From contig JAFLVC010000004.1 of assembly GCA_022508505.1 (NCBI GenBank), positions 1 through 64,000 on the forward strand: a stretch of 64,000 nucleotides of DNA, written 5' to 3'. This document shows, piece after piece, positions 34,042 through 42,967 of the stretch (positions are counted from its first letter, which is position 1; each line of letters starts with the position of its first letter). The notes beneath the pieces are model-generated. The model worked only from the letters and a program-made list of their open reading frames with translations, did not search any database and was not told the origin of the DNA. The position numbers and the translations under genes were made by a program. The DNA is from Clostridiales bacterium. GTDB taxonomy: Bacteria; Bacillota; Clostridia; Christensenellales; Pumilibacteraceae.

Positions 34042-36300
34042 ATGAAAAGTGTGGACTTAAACGCGAATTGGAGCTTGAAAGCCATCGGCGAGGAGTACAG
34101 ATGCGATTTGCCGTGCGACGTCACGTCGGCCGCAGAACGCGATTACGCGTGTTCGTTAGGCGAGCTGAACGGTTACGTCCCCGCGCAGAGCGCTTGCTTT
34201 ACAAAAGCTCTGCCCCACGTGAAGAGCGGAAGGGCATATCTTTTGATAGACGGAGCGCTCGGTTACGGCGACGTTTACCTCAACGACGAGCAGATAGCGC
34301 GCATTTTCGGACATGCACCCATGCGCATCGACGTCACCGGCAAGCTCGTCGGGGCGCATAACGTTTTGCGCATCGAGCTGACCTCTGCACCCGGAATGAG
34401 CGACAAGTACGTCGGGCTGGGAATAGGCGGCGGCGTAAAGCTCGTTATCGAGGACGCGTTGGACATTGCGGACGGCACGCTTTTCGTAAAGACTGCCACC
34501 GTCGGCGATAAGACGTATGCCGACGCCGAGATGACTGTCAGAAACGACGGCGACGAGGCGGCAAGGTGCGTGCTCGAATGCACCGTTCTTAACGCTCGCG
34601 GCAAGCGCGGCGGCAAAAAGCAAAAAAAGATATTCGTGCGCGCACGGTCGTCAAAGACCTTTACTGTGCGCGTCCGCATAGCAAAGCCTTATGAATGGAC
34701 GCCCAGCGATCCGTACGTTTACACCATGACGGCAAAGCTCGTTTCGGGCGAGGAGGAGCACACCGCTTCCACGCCGTTCGGAATAGCTACGCGCACGCTC
34801 AACAACAAGCGCGGACTGTACGTCAACGGCAAGAACACGCTTCTTTTCGGCGCGTACCTTTCGCACGCCGACGCGGCGCTCGGCGGCGCTTCGGTCTTTG
34901 TCGCCGAAAAGCGTAGGCTTGAAGCGCTTAAACACATAGGCTACAACGCAGTTCATTTTGTGGGCTGCCCGAGCGGTGCGGCGCTCGACGCGCTCGACGC
35001 CGTCGGCATGTACGCTTACGTCGATATTTTCGATACGCTCGTCGAGGGCAAAACGCCGCTCGACGGACATATATTCAATTTCGACCGCACGATACGCTCG
35101 TGCGACGTAACAGAGAGCGTCATTGCGCTCCGAAACCATCCCTCCGTCGTCATGTACGGCGTTGCGGACGACGTCGCCGAGTGCTACGGCAGAAGCAACG
35201 GACACGAGATCATTGCCGATATCGCAAGCGGCATCAAGCGGCTTGACGGCACTCGTCCCGTCACCGTTTCGGCGCGTGAGTTTGTTCCTACGGCAAGAGA
35301 GCTCGAGCAGGCCGGCATAAAACGGCGGTTCGATTCCGACGCCGCGGCGGTCAATGCGGGCAGGGAAAAGGATTTGTTCGATACGCTTACGGCGGGCGCG
35401 TTCGGCGCCGTCGACGTGTGCGGATTCAACTACCTCGATCCGTTGTACGAGACGGACAAGCTCAAGCATTCAAGGCTGATAGTCGGAAGCCGCACGGCGG
35501 CGGACCGCGCCTTTGAGGCGGTGGACGAGGTCGAGAAAAACTCGCTCGTCATCGGCGACTTCGGCGATTGCGGCATGGACTACCCGGGCGGCGGCAAGCT
35601 CAACGAGATTTTGAACACAAACGGCGACATCGACGCCACCTATTGCGAAAAGGTGCAGGGCGCGTACAAGCGCATAATCCTCGGCGCGCGGCATCAAGGC
35701 TTTATTGCCGTGCTCGACCCCGATACGGAAGAGCCCGTTTCGATGTGGAATTGGCCGCGCTATCTCGGTCAGACCGTAACCGTCTGCGTATACACGTCGG
35801 GCGACGTCACGGCGCTGTATCTCAACGGCAGGCTGATCGGCCGCAAGCTCGCGGGCAAGATAAACAAGCATATAGCGGTGTTCCGCACCGAATATTATCC
35901 CGGAACGCTCGAGGCGGTTTGCTACTATAAGGGTGTGGAGTGCGCTCGTGCGCGGCTCAAAACCGCCGGCTCTCCCAAGACAGTAAAACTTTCCGCGTAC
36001 GAAAAGAACCTCTCGCTTTCGCGCGGCGACGTCGGGTTTGTCAACATCGACGTGTGCGACCGCGAGGGCGATACCGTGGCGTACGCCATGCGAAACCTCA
36101 CGGTGCAGATTGAGGGCGCGGAGCTCATAGCGTTTATCAACGCGGATCCAATGCTGAGAAAGTTTGAGAACGACACCTGTCCCGCATACGGCGGACGCGC
36201 CATGTGCGTAATCAAGCCGCATACCGAGGGCAAGGCAACTGTCAAGGTGACGGGCGACGGGCTTCTCACGTCGAGGATTTCTTTTAAGGTCAAGGAATAA
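34042..36300 (+). CDS. GH2-family protein lacking both catalytic glutamates
   Basis: A 752-residue protein with the full architecture of family 2 glycosidases (beta-galactosidase/glucuronidase type): N-terminal sugar-binding jelly roll, immunoglobulin-like domain, TIM barrel from about residue 260, and C-terminal DUF4982-like and Ig-like domains. The family's acid/base segment (RNHPS...GNE) reads RNHPSVVMYGVADD (364-377), replacing Glu. The nucleophile motif (GSETAS-like) reads VGSRTAA, with Arg at residue 484. Both key glutamates are therefore missing, predicting a sugar-binding pseudoenzyme. The reading frame is intact and has its own promoter, so it is not a decayed gene. No signal peptide. 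Confidence 0.82.
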   Translation: MKSVDLNANWSLKAIGEEYRCDLPCDVTSAAERDYACSLGELNGYVPAQSACFTKALPHVKSGRAYLLIDGALGYGDVYLNDEQIARIFGHAPMRIDVTGKLVGAHNVLRIELTSAPGMSDKYVGLGIGGGVKLVIEDALDIADGTLFVKTATVGDKTYADAEMTVRNDGDEAARCVLECTVLNARGKRGGKKQKKIFVRARSSKTFTVRVRIAKPYEWTPSDPYVYTMTAKLVSGEEEHTASTPFGIATRTLNNKRGLYVNGKNTLLFGAYLSHADAALGGASVFVAEKRRLEALKHIGYNAVHFVGCPSGAALDALDAVGMYAYVDIFDTLVEGKTPLDGHIFNFDRTIRSCDVTESVIALRNHPSVVMYGVADDVAECYGRSNGHEIIADIASGIKRLDGTRPVTVSAREFVPTARELEQAGIKRRFDSDAAAVNAGREKDLFDTLTAGAFGAVDVCGFNYLDPLYETDKLKHSRLIVGSRTAADRAFEAVDEVEKNSLVIGDFGDCGMDYPGGGKLNEILNTNGDIDATYCEKVQGAYKRIILGARHQGFIAVLDPDTEEPVSMWNWPRYLGQTVTVCVYTSGDVTALYLNGRLIGRKLAGKINKHIAVFRTEYYPGTLEAVCYYKGVECARARLKTAGSPKTVKLSAYEKNLSLSRGDVGFVNIDVCDREGDTVAYAMRNLTVQIEGAELIAFINADPMLRKFENDTCPAYGGRAMCVIKPHTEGKATVKVTGDGLLTSRISFKVKE

Positions 36301-36368
36301 GCTTACATCTCGCCGCTTTCGCGGTTAAAGATACAAAATCAGGTCATAATCATTTTATCGGAGCAGTT

Positions 36369-37970
36369 ATGAAAAAACGCAAGATCGCTTTATGTTTAGT
36401 ACTCGCATCGGCATTGGCTTTTACGCCTGTGCTCGGCGCTTGTTCGACCGATAGTCTTTCGGCAGTCGATTTTCCGAGAGATCAGAAAACGTCGTACGCA
36501 GTGACAAGCCAAGGCGGCAGTACCGTCGCTTACGGCAACTACATCTATTTTGTAAACGGCACGCGCGGCTACGCCGACACTAAGGGCGAGAGCAACGTTT
36601 GGGGTAAGGTCGTCAAGGGCGGTCTTTACCGCGCCAAGCTAAACGGCAAGGCGGTCAAGGAGGACGGCGACGCATACACTAGGTTCGAGCCCACGCTCGA
36701 CATCGACGCAGGCTTGGAATTTAAATATACGAAAAGCACCGACTATTTCGACAAGCCCGTCAACGTGGTTGACGTCACAAAGATCGCGCCCAAGACAATA
36801 GGCACCGACGGCTACGGTCAGGGCGGCATCTTCATTTACGACAGCCATATCTATTTCGCAAGCCCCAACAACGAGCAGGACTCGGTGGGCAACATTCAGA
36901 CCGGACGCACCGACTTTTATATGATGTCGCTCAAAACAGGAAAGCCCGTCAAGGTTTACACGACGAGCGAGGACGTCGACACCGTCGACGCGGAGTACGC
37001 CTTTTATAAGTACGGCGGCGCGGTCTATCTCGTAGTCAACGAGGGCGGCACCATCGTTTCGGTCAAGATCAATCCGACGAACGAAAAAGCGGAAAATCCC
37101 GTCATGTTCAAGGTCAAGGCGACGAGCGTGTATTTCCCCGTGCGCGACACCTACTATAAGGGCATCGACAACACGACGGTCGAGGACTTCATCTACTTCG
37201 TTCGTCCCGCAAAAAGCAACGAGGAAGCGGCGGGCATTGCGACCGTAATCGAGGCAATGCGCCCCAACGGCAAAGAGAATTTTATTATTTCCACAGGCGC
37301 CAACGCCGAGACGATCGAGGCTGTTCGCGACGGCGTGTTCTTCTGGCGCTCGCAAAACGAATACGGCGAAAAGGTTATCAAGTACGACAACCTGCAAGAA
37401 CAGCGCTACGCGCATTCCGCATCGTACAAAAAGGCGCAGGATAAGCTCGCGGCAAACGACGCGACGAAGGATATGGTCGACAGAAGCATAAGAGGCCAAT
37501 TCGAAACGGCTATCACGAGCTCTATGACGAGCACCTATGCGTTCCGTCCCAACGACGACGCGCAGTCGAACGGCGTGTACTTCGTCGCCGTGACGAGCTC
37601 GGTCATGTACAAGTACGACGCGAACAACAATGCCGAGGTGCTGTACACCGGCACGACGGGAACGCCCATGTTCGATTACAATGGTTATTTGTACTACTCG
37701 GCAGGCTCGGAATTCTATCGCGTTCCGCTTTATAGCAACCACGAGAAGTTCGGCGAAATTCAGATGGTCGCCGAGGATACGATAACCTCCAGCCTCGGCG
37801 GCGATTATGCGGCGGGGTACTTCACGTACTTCGGCGTAGTCGATCAGTGGGCGAGCGGTTACACCTTCTTCAACAAGGTGGACGGCTACGAAGGGCTTGA
37901 GCCGCAGTTTGTCGGCAAGCTCGCAAAGTCCGATATTCCCACCGACGAGCAGATAGAGAACGCGAAATAA
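36369..37970 (+). CDS. Lipoprotein with beta-propeller-like repeats
   Basis: A 533-residue secreted lipoprotein: basic start MKKRK, hydrophobic stretch, and lipobox VLGAC with the modified Cys at residue 25. The mature part has repeated segments such as GNYIYFVNG, DSHIYFASPN and NGYLYYSAGSEFYRV, typical of DUF5050-type six- or seven-bladed propellers that display short sugar or protein binding surfaces. The exact family is not certain. It lies 68 bases after the GH2-like gene, has GGAGCAGTT before its ATG, and may be cotranscribed. Confidence 0.7.
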   Translation: MKKRKIALCLVLASALAFTPVLGACSTDSLSAVDFPRDQKTSYAVTSQGGSTVAYGNYIYFVNGTRGYADTKGESNVWGKVVKGGLYRAKLNGKAVKEDGDAYTRFEPTLDIDAGLEFKYTKSTDYFDKPVNVVDVTKIAPKTIGTDGYGQGGIFIYDSHIYFASPNNEQDSVGNIQTGRTDFYMMSLKTGKPVKVYTTSEDVDTVDAEYAFYKYGGAVYLVVNEGGTIVSVKINPTNEKAENPVMFKVKATSVYFPVRDTYYKGIDNTTVEDFIYFVRPAKSNEEAAGIATVIEAMRPNGKENFIISTGANAETIEAVRDGVFFWRSQNEYGEKVIKYDNLQEQRYAHSASYKKAQDKLAANDATKDMVDRSIRGQFETAITSSMTSTYAFRPNDDAQSNGVYFVAVTSSVMYKYDANNNAEVLYTGTTGTPMFDYNGYLYYSAGSEFYRVPLYSNHEKFGEIQMVAEDTITSSLGGDYAAGYFTYFGVVDQWASGYTFFNKVDGYEGLEPQFVGKLAKSDIPTDEQIENAK

Positions 37971-38345
37971 AAGAACGCCGCGCTGCGGCTGAGCGTCGCA
38001 AGCGGCTAAGATAAGAGTTAAGGAAGCGCGGGATTGAATGCCCGCGCTTTTTTTGCGGCTTCGCCTAGATCCCTCCGCTGCGCTTCGCTCCGGTCGGGAT
38101 GATGGGTAAACGATATGTATATTTCGAAAAGTAGCGTTCATACTGCCATCATCCCGAGCAAAGTCGAGGGATCCAGGCGCTTTGCGCCGCATTCTATTAA
38201 ATCCGCGGCGAAGCCGTGACCGCAATTATTCACTATTATTTATTCATTATTCATTTGTTTTCACATCCCTTCAGTCAGCTTCGCTGACAGCTCCCCTTAT
38301 TAAGGGGAGCCTAATAGTAGGGAAAGCGCCGATTAAAGAGTACGC
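37971..38345 (+). repeat. Mosaic repeat island after the lipoprotein gene
   Basis: It contains GCGGCTAA (38002-38009), AGATAAGAG, a GGAAGCGCGGG...GCCCGCGCTTTTTTT terminator-like hairpin (38029-38054), a large inverted repeat (38055-38104 with 38145-38190), ATTATTCATT sequence, and R1 (about 38262-38311). Its loop shares a TTTCGAAAAG(T/C)AGCGTTC word with the island at 39.5 kb. No gene. Confidence 0.84.
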
Positions 38346-38372
38346 ACTTCTTCACGACAAGCTGTTCCTCGG

Positions 38373-39041
38373 GTGAAGCAACTAATGAATAACGGCAGTC
38401 AATACACGACGGGAATCGGGCTGTGCCTGCGCCTTTTATGTTTAAAAGCGCGCGGGCGGGCAATAATTACCGATATGGTTACTTATTGTCTCGGCTCGGC
38501 GCGGCAAAAGCGCGAGTATTTTAACTGCATGGACGGCGCAATTGTCCTCGACAATATCGAGGTGCTGTTTTGCGCGAGCGAGAACGGGCGAAACTATTTC
38601 GCGTTCGGCGACGTTCCGTTTTCGGATTTTACGGTTGCCGAGTACCTCAATTATCGGCGCGCGCTCGAGATTGAAAAGGTGAGAATGAGCGATATTACGG
38701 AGCTCGGACTGTCGCCGAACAGAAGGCTGGGCAAACTGTCGAGCGTGCAGCTGCGCGCCGTCATGTTTCTCGAAAAGACCGTCGGCAACACCGACAAGGC
38801 GGTAGTCGTCAATCTCGACGGCACGAGGTACAGCAGAAAAAACGCCGCAATGCTCGATAGGCTTCTCGACTTTATCGGAACGGCGTACGTCTGCGTGACC
38901 GACAATCGGTTTTTGACAAAAGCGCACGGCGATTTCCGAACGCTTTTCTTCGGCAAAACCGTCGCGGCTAAGCGTCCCGAGTTCTACGCCGCAAAGCTCC
39001 TCGCAAAGCGCATAGGCGCAAAGCGTATAGCGATTATGTGA
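38373..39041 (+). CDS. ABC-ATPase-like protein with degenerate motifs
   Basis: A 222-residue protein that lines up along its length with an ABC nucleotide-binding domain but with every ATP motif altered. The Walker A position reads TTGIGLCLRLL with no GKT. The FSDFTVAEYL segment follows. The signature is GKLSSVQLRAV instead of LSGGQ, Walker B is AVVVNLDG instead of a hydrophobic-DEP motif, and VCVTDNRFL resembles the switch region. It starts with GTG (38373) or ATG (38385), both without a clear RBS, directly after a repeat island. It is either a pseudo-ATPase regulatory subunit or a decayed gene; no permease is adjacent. Confidence 0.5.
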   Translation: MKQLMNNGSQYTTGIGLCLRLLCLKARGRAIITDMVTYCLGSARQKREYFNCMDGAIVLDNIEVLFCASENGRNYFAFGDVPFSDFTVAEYLNYRRALEIEKVRMSDITELGLSPNRRLGKLSSVQLRAVMFLEKTVGNTDKAVVVNLDGTRYSRKNAAMLDRLLDFIGTAYVCVTDNRFLTKAHGDFRTLFFGKTVAAKRPEFYAAKLLAKRIGAKRIAIM

Positions 39042-39656
39042 CAGGCACAGCCTGATTCCTGTCGTGTGTGATCTGCGACAGTGATATTAGGTTACACCCG
39101 ACCAACCGCAGGTTGGATTTATGTCGTGTGTGGTCTGCGACAGTGATATTAGGTTACACCCGACGAATTGCATTACAAAAAACCGAAGCGCCGAATTAAA
39201 AATGTCGGCGCTTTTCAGATCCCTCGACAAGCTCGGGATGACACAGTTGGTACAACTGCGCACTTCTTTTTGACACTACTATTTCATGAAGATATGCAAC
39301 TACTATGTCATTCTGAGCGAAGCGCCGACGGCGCGAAGTCGAAGAATCTGTTTTCACATCCCCTCAGTCAGCCGTTCGGCTGACAGCTCCCCTTATTAAG
39401 GGGAGCCTAAACAGTCCCTCAGTCTGCCGCAAGCGGCAGCCAGCTCCCCTTATTAAGGGGAGCCTGACAAGGGAAAAGGCATGCTCATTTCGAAAAGCAG
39501 CGTTCCTACCGCCATCATCCCGAGCGAAGCACGAAGTGCGAAGTCGAGGGATCCGAGCGCAACGCGCCGCACGCTCTAAAAATCGCGCGAAGCGCACCTT
39601 AATTATTCATTCTTATCTCTTATCTATTCATTTAGCCGCAACGCGGCGCTTTGCGT
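39042..39656 (+). repeat. Long repeat region with tandem palindromic elements
   Basis: Bases 39058-39165 contain two tandem copies of a unit (about 39060-39111 and 39119-39163) with GTCGTGTGTG(A/G)TCTGCGACAG and GTGATATTAGGTTACACCCGAC words. The ends pair with each other. Then come a terminator-like hairpin near 39182-39217 (AGCGCCG...CGGCGCTTTT), GATCCCTCGAC...GGGATGACA and GTCATTCTGAGCG...CGAAGTCGAAGAATCTG arms, and two R1 copies back to back (39355-39406, 39412-39464). A CCATCATCCCGAGC...GTCGAGGGATCC arm and ATTCATT sequence ending TTAGCCGC (39632-39639) close the region. No gene is supported. Confidence 0.83.
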
Positions 39657-39685
39657 TTGACGAAATGAGCCGATTATGCTACAAT
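39657..39685 (+). promoter_or_regulatory. Promoter of the nucleoside phosphorylase gene
   Basis: TTGACG (39657-39662), 17 bp, TACAAT (39680-39685). The start near 39692 leaves a 13-nt leader that still contains GAGGG, seven bases before the ATG at 39705. Confidence 0.75.
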
Positions 39686-39704
39686 AGCCGTAGAGGGCTG
39701 TTGT

Positions 39705-40436
39705 ATGATTAAGTTTATTGACGAAGAGGGGATCATTTCCCCCGTAAAGCGCGATTTGGGCGCGACGGTTGCGGTCACGACGTTCAGCGACCACCTGTTT
39801 GGCGAGCTTGTCAAAAAGTACGGGCTAAAACAATTCGACGTCATTCCCGGCGGGATAGAGGTGCCTGTATACGAGTTTGAGGTCGACGGGAAAAGGCTCG
39901 TCGCTTACCAAAGCCCCGTCGGAGCTCCCGCCGCCGTAGGCGCGCTCGAAGAGGTCGCCGGCGGCAGCGTCAAGAGCGTCGTCGCGTTCGGCATTTGCGG
40001 CGCGCTCGCCGACATTCCGACGCGTAGGCTCGTCGTGCCCGACAGGGCGTTCCGCGACGAGGGAACGAGCTATCACTACGCACCGCCGTCCGACTTTATA
40101 GAGCTTTGCGGAAGCGAAACGGTCGCAAAGCACCTCGAAGGCTGCGGTTTGAAATACGTCAAGGGCGGAGCCTGGACGACGGACGGGTTTTACCGCGAGA
40201 CGCGCTCTCGCATGGATTACATGCGCGCTAACGGCTGTATCGCCGTCGACATGGAATGCGCCGCGCTTCAAGCGGTTTGCAATTTCCGCGGCTACGACTT
40301 TTACACATTCTTTATCACCGCCGACTCGCTCGCGGGCGACGAGTGGGAGCCCAATTATATTCTCGCGCCAGGCGCGACCGACGTCGAAACGCTCGCCGCT
40401 TCCGCCGCCGTCGAGCTTGCAAAAAAACTATGTTAG
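39705..40436 (+). CDS. Nucleoside phosphorylase (purine/uridine type)
   Basis: A 243-residue enzyme of the PNP/UDP phosphorylase superfamily, which splits nucleosides with phosphate in salvage. Features are VVAFGICGALADIP (the glycine-rich phosphate site, near residue 90), ECAALQAV within VDMECAAL (the ribose-binding Met-Glu pair), and FFITADSLAG near the end. The choice between uridine and purine substrates cannot be settled by eye. The gene overlaps the following phosphatase gene by seven bases. Confidence 0.87.
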   Translation: MIKFIDEEGIISPVKRDLGATVAVTTFSDHLFGELVKKYGLKQFDVIPGGIEVPVYEFEVDGKRLVAYQSPVGAPAAVGALEEVAGGSVKSVVAFGICGALADIPTRRLVVPDRAFRDEGTSYHYAPPSDFIELCGSETVAKHLEGCGLKYVKGGAWTTDGFYRETRSRMDYMRANGCIAVDMECAALQAVCNFRGYDFYTFFITADSLAGDEWEPNYILAPGATDVETLAASAAVELAKKLC

Positions 40437-40894
40437 CCGTCGCTTTCGTCTGCCTCGGCAACATCTGCCGCTCGCCCATGGCGGAGCTCATATTTTTGGA
40501 CTTAGCAAAGCGCGCGGGCGTGTCCTCAAAGCTATTGATTGACAGCTTCGGCACGTCCGACGAGGAGGAGGGGAACGGCATCTATCCGCCCGCGTTGAAA
40601 GTCCTTTCCGAGCACGGAATTTACGGCTCGCACACCGCAAAGCAGATGACGCTGCCCGACGTCATGAGGTTTGACTACATTCTCGTAATGGAGGAAAGAA
40701 ACCGTACGCGACTCGTTCAAAACGTCGGAGGAAAGTATGCGGACAAAATAAAACGGCTGTGCGATTACACCGCCCGTCCGCGCGACGTCGCCGACCCTTG
40801 GTACACGCGCGACTTCGACAAGGCGTTTAACGATATCTACGACGGCTGTAAGGCGTTTTTGGAGTATTTGATAGGCGAGAAAAAGCTCGATTAA
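40430..40894 (+). CDS. Low-molecular-weight protein tyrosine phosphatase
   Basis: A 154-residue phosphatase with the P-loop CLGNICRS at residues 8-15 (Cys nucleophile C8, Arg R14) and the general-acid motif DPWYTRDFD near residue 120. The reading frame is open upstream but the catalytic loop must lie close to the N-terminus, so the ATG at 40430 is right. It overlaps the nucleoside phosphorylase stop as ATGTTAG. In Firmicutes such enzymes (YwlE/YfkJ type) act on protein phosphotyrosine or phosphoarginine. Confidence 0.93.
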   Translation: MLAVAFVCLGNICRSPMAELIFLDLAKRAGVSSKLLIDSFGTSDEEEGNGIYPPALKVLSEHGIYGSHTAKQMTLPDVMRFDYILVMEERNRTRLVQNVGGKYADKIKRLCDYTARPRDVADPWYTRDFDKAFNDIYDGCKAFLEYLIGEKKLD

Positions 40895-40965
40895 AAATGT
40901 GCGCATCTGCGCATTCGTCGGCTTATTTCAATAGAATATATCGTATGCAAACATGTGCATTTTTT

Positions 40966-40998
40966 AAAGCGCGGAATTAAAAAAGTTTCGCGCTTTTT
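40966..40998. terminator. Bidirectional terminator between convergent genes
   Basis: AAAGCGCG (40966-40973) and CGCGCTTT (40989-40996) with T-runs on both strands. It sits between the phosphatase gene and the minus-strand membrane protein and touches the latter's stop codon. Confidence 0.82.
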
Positions 40999-41924
40999 CA
41001 CTCCGTTTCGCCGTCGCTTTCACCGCCGCCTTGCTCTTGCAGTTTCTTATTCAGTCGATACGAGCGGAAGATGATGAATACCGACATCGATATGTTGAAC
41101 GCCGAAATTATGTTTCCGATTATGCCGTTTGCGACGAGGACGCTTCTTAGCTCCGAAAAAGTCGCGGCGAGCGCTGCAAAAAAGGTGAGCACCGACACGA
41201 GCGCGGCGACCGTTGAAAGCGCGACGAGAGATCGCGTTATGAGGCTCTTGTCGATGTGCGACTTTATGAGCCCCGCAATCGAAAACACTATTCTGTAAAA
41301 GGTGTAGATTGCAGTCGCGTACACTATAAGGCTGTATTTTTTAAACTCGCCGTCGCTACTTAGCGACGCGATAAACGTCGTCGTAAGCCAGCCGTTGAGA
41401 AGGAGTAAGGCTATCCCCGTCGCGGTGTACGTCTTTATTTCGTGCAGGCGGCGCTTTTCCTCGGGAATCTTTTTCATTCTTCCCGCGCCGAAAAAGATTA
41501 TGCCAAGCCGGATTGCCGCCAAGCCGAAGTAGTACGTCGCGTTTACCGTGTACCAATTGTTGCCCGACACGCGGGAAAAAACGAATTCCATTGCGGCGTA
41601 CCCGAAATCGACAACCACCGAAAAACATGCGTACACGAGCTTTCGAAAATGGTAGTCCTCGACAAAACGCTTTAGGTGTTTGTGCTTTTTGGCGCGTTCT
41701 TTTACTTTTTGCGGAATACGCAGCAGTCTTGCGGAGCCGTACGCGGCGTACAGCACGACGAGCGACGACGGAAGGATTATCGCTATCACTATTCCCGCGG
41801 GGAGGTCGAGCGCGATTGCCGCAATGACCGCGCCGACAAGTATGAGTCCCGCCGCCCAGAAGAAGCCCGTCACCGCGGCGGTCGGGCGAGAGAAGAATCG
41901 AAACAACGCTCGGTCTTTTTTCAT
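40998..41924 (-). CDS. Multi-pass membrane protein, unknown
   Basis: A 308-residue integral membrane protein with about eight helices, a basic loop near residues 70-90 (QKVKERAKKHKHLKR), and a Gly/Glu-rich hydrophilic tail. Alternate short loops and no charged residue within helices do not point to a known transporter. It starts 70 bases from the divergent leaderless gene at 41995. Rare aspartates could line a pore but no motif was recognised. Confidence 0.6.
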   Translation of the reverse strand: MKKDRALFRFFSRPTAAVTGFFWAAGLILVGAVIAAIALDLPAGIVIAIILPSSLVVLYAAYGSARLLRIPQKVKERAKKHKHLKRFVEDYHFRKLVYACFSVVVDFGYAAMEFVFSRVSGNNWYTVNATYYFGLAAIRLGIIFFGAGRMKKIPEEKRRLHEIKTYTATGIALLLLNGWLTTTFIASLSSDGEFKKYSLIVYATAIYTFYRIVFSIAGLIKSHIDKSLITRSLVALSTVAALVSVLTFFAALAATFSELRSVLVANGIIGNIISAFNISMSVFIIFRSYRLNKKLQEQGGGESDGETE

Positions 41925-41959
41925 GTGTATAGTATTTGCCGCTCGGCAGTTTTTTGCGC

Positions 41960-41988
41960 TTGCTTTTGGGTTTTTCGTGTGCTATAAT
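41960..41988 (+). promoter_or_regulatory. Promoter giving a predicted leaderless mRNA (41995 gene)
   Basis: TTGCTT (41960-41965), 17 bp, TATAAT (41983-41988), six bases, ATG at 41995. This promoter also rules out the longer in-frame extension that begins near 41680. Confidence 0.82.
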
Positions 41989-41994
41989 TTTGGC

Positions 41995-42927
41995 ATGGAT
42001 ATAATTCAGACTGTAAAGGAATTGTTTGAGCCCACTTTTGCCGCGGTGGGCGACAGCGAGCTCGACTACGACCAAAAGCGAGCGATACTGTATAACCTGT
42101 ATTGCTTTGCTTGCGCGGTGTACCCCGGTTACGTCGCAGCTCCCGCAGACGTACTGTTCGAGTACGGCTGTTGCTTCTTGCTCGAGCCCGAACGCCACCC
42201 CGACTATTCGGACGATAAGCCCGAATTCAAGCGCTCGGCTGCGTCGGACGACGTCGTCCCGGGCGGCGGCAGATGGTACATAAGGCGCGGCAAGGATTTT
42301 ATCAAGTACGATTTCGGTTCTCCGCTCTTTTTGCGGCTTATCGAAAGCAAGGTGATACCGCCCAAGGACAGGTCGCCCATTCCGCAGATTTCGCTGTATG
42401 CCGCGGTTTATCTCGTGTGCAATATGTTCAAGGACCTGCGACCGCTGTGGTACACGTACTATTTTTATCTCGACGCGACTAACGAGCCGGTCGACGAGGA
42501 ATTCGACGAAAAGCTGTGGGAACTGTTGCGGTGCGAAAGCGTGTACAAGGGCGCGCTCGACGTCCCCGGCTCCATGCTGATAGGCGACGAGAGCGAGCTC
42601 GGCGTGGGCAAGCTTGCCGACTTTTATAAGCCGTTCATTGCGTATCGGCGCGAGCACATATTCGACGTGTTCGAAAAGCGTATTGAGCGCGGCGACCACG
42701 ACTTTGTAGCCGAGTATTCGACGGAGCTCTTGCGCTACTACCCCGAAAGCGTCAACTTAATGAATTGGAACGCCGCCGCCCGCACCGAGTGCATTGTGCG
42801 GGGCAGAGACGAAAAGGCGCTCGTCGAGCTCATAAGAGACCTTCGCGAGTACGCCGAAGCGTCGAACTCCGAGGTCGTCAAAAAGTACCTCAAGCTCGCA
42901 GAGCTGATGAAAAAGAATTTGGGATAA
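41995..42927 (+). CDS. Unknown helical cytosolic protein
   Basis: A 310-residue soluble protein without a recognised family. It is mostly helical, with aromatic-rich segments (YNLYCFACAVYPGY near residue 37, PLWYTYYFYLD near 152), a glycine-rich PGGGRWYIRRG near 88, and a C-terminal third that resembles short helical repeats. It is terminated by a strong hairpin at 42933. The predicted mRNA is leaderless. No neighbour links it to a pathway. Confidence 0.62.
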   Translation: MDIIQTVKELFEPTFAAVGDSELDYDQKRAILYNLYCFACAVYPGYVAAPADVLFEYGCCFLLEPERHPDYSDDKPEFKRSAASDDVVPGGGRWYIRRGKDFIKYDFGSPLFLRLIESKVIPPKDRSPIPQISLYAAVYLVCNMFKDLRPLWYTYYFYLDATNEPVDEEFDEKLWELLRCESVYKGALDVPGSMLIGDESELGVGKLADFYKPFIAYRREHIFDVFEKRIERGDHDFVAEYSTELLRYYPESVNLMNWNAAARTECIVRGRDEKALVELIRDLREYAEASNSEVVKKYLKLAELMKKNLG

Positions 42928-42932
42928 AAATA

Positions 42933-42967
42933 AACCGAGGTGGCTTTAAAGCTTCCTCGGTTTTTTT
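42933..42967 (+). terminator. Intrinsic terminator
   Basis: AACCGAGG (42933-42940) pairs with CCTCGGTT (42955-42962), followed by T-run to 42967. Confidence 0.88.

Noticed and set aside
41680-41994. N-terminal extension of the 41995 protein
   Set aside because: The promoter lies inside the extension and the extension overlaps the divergent membrane-protein gene, so translation must start at 41995.
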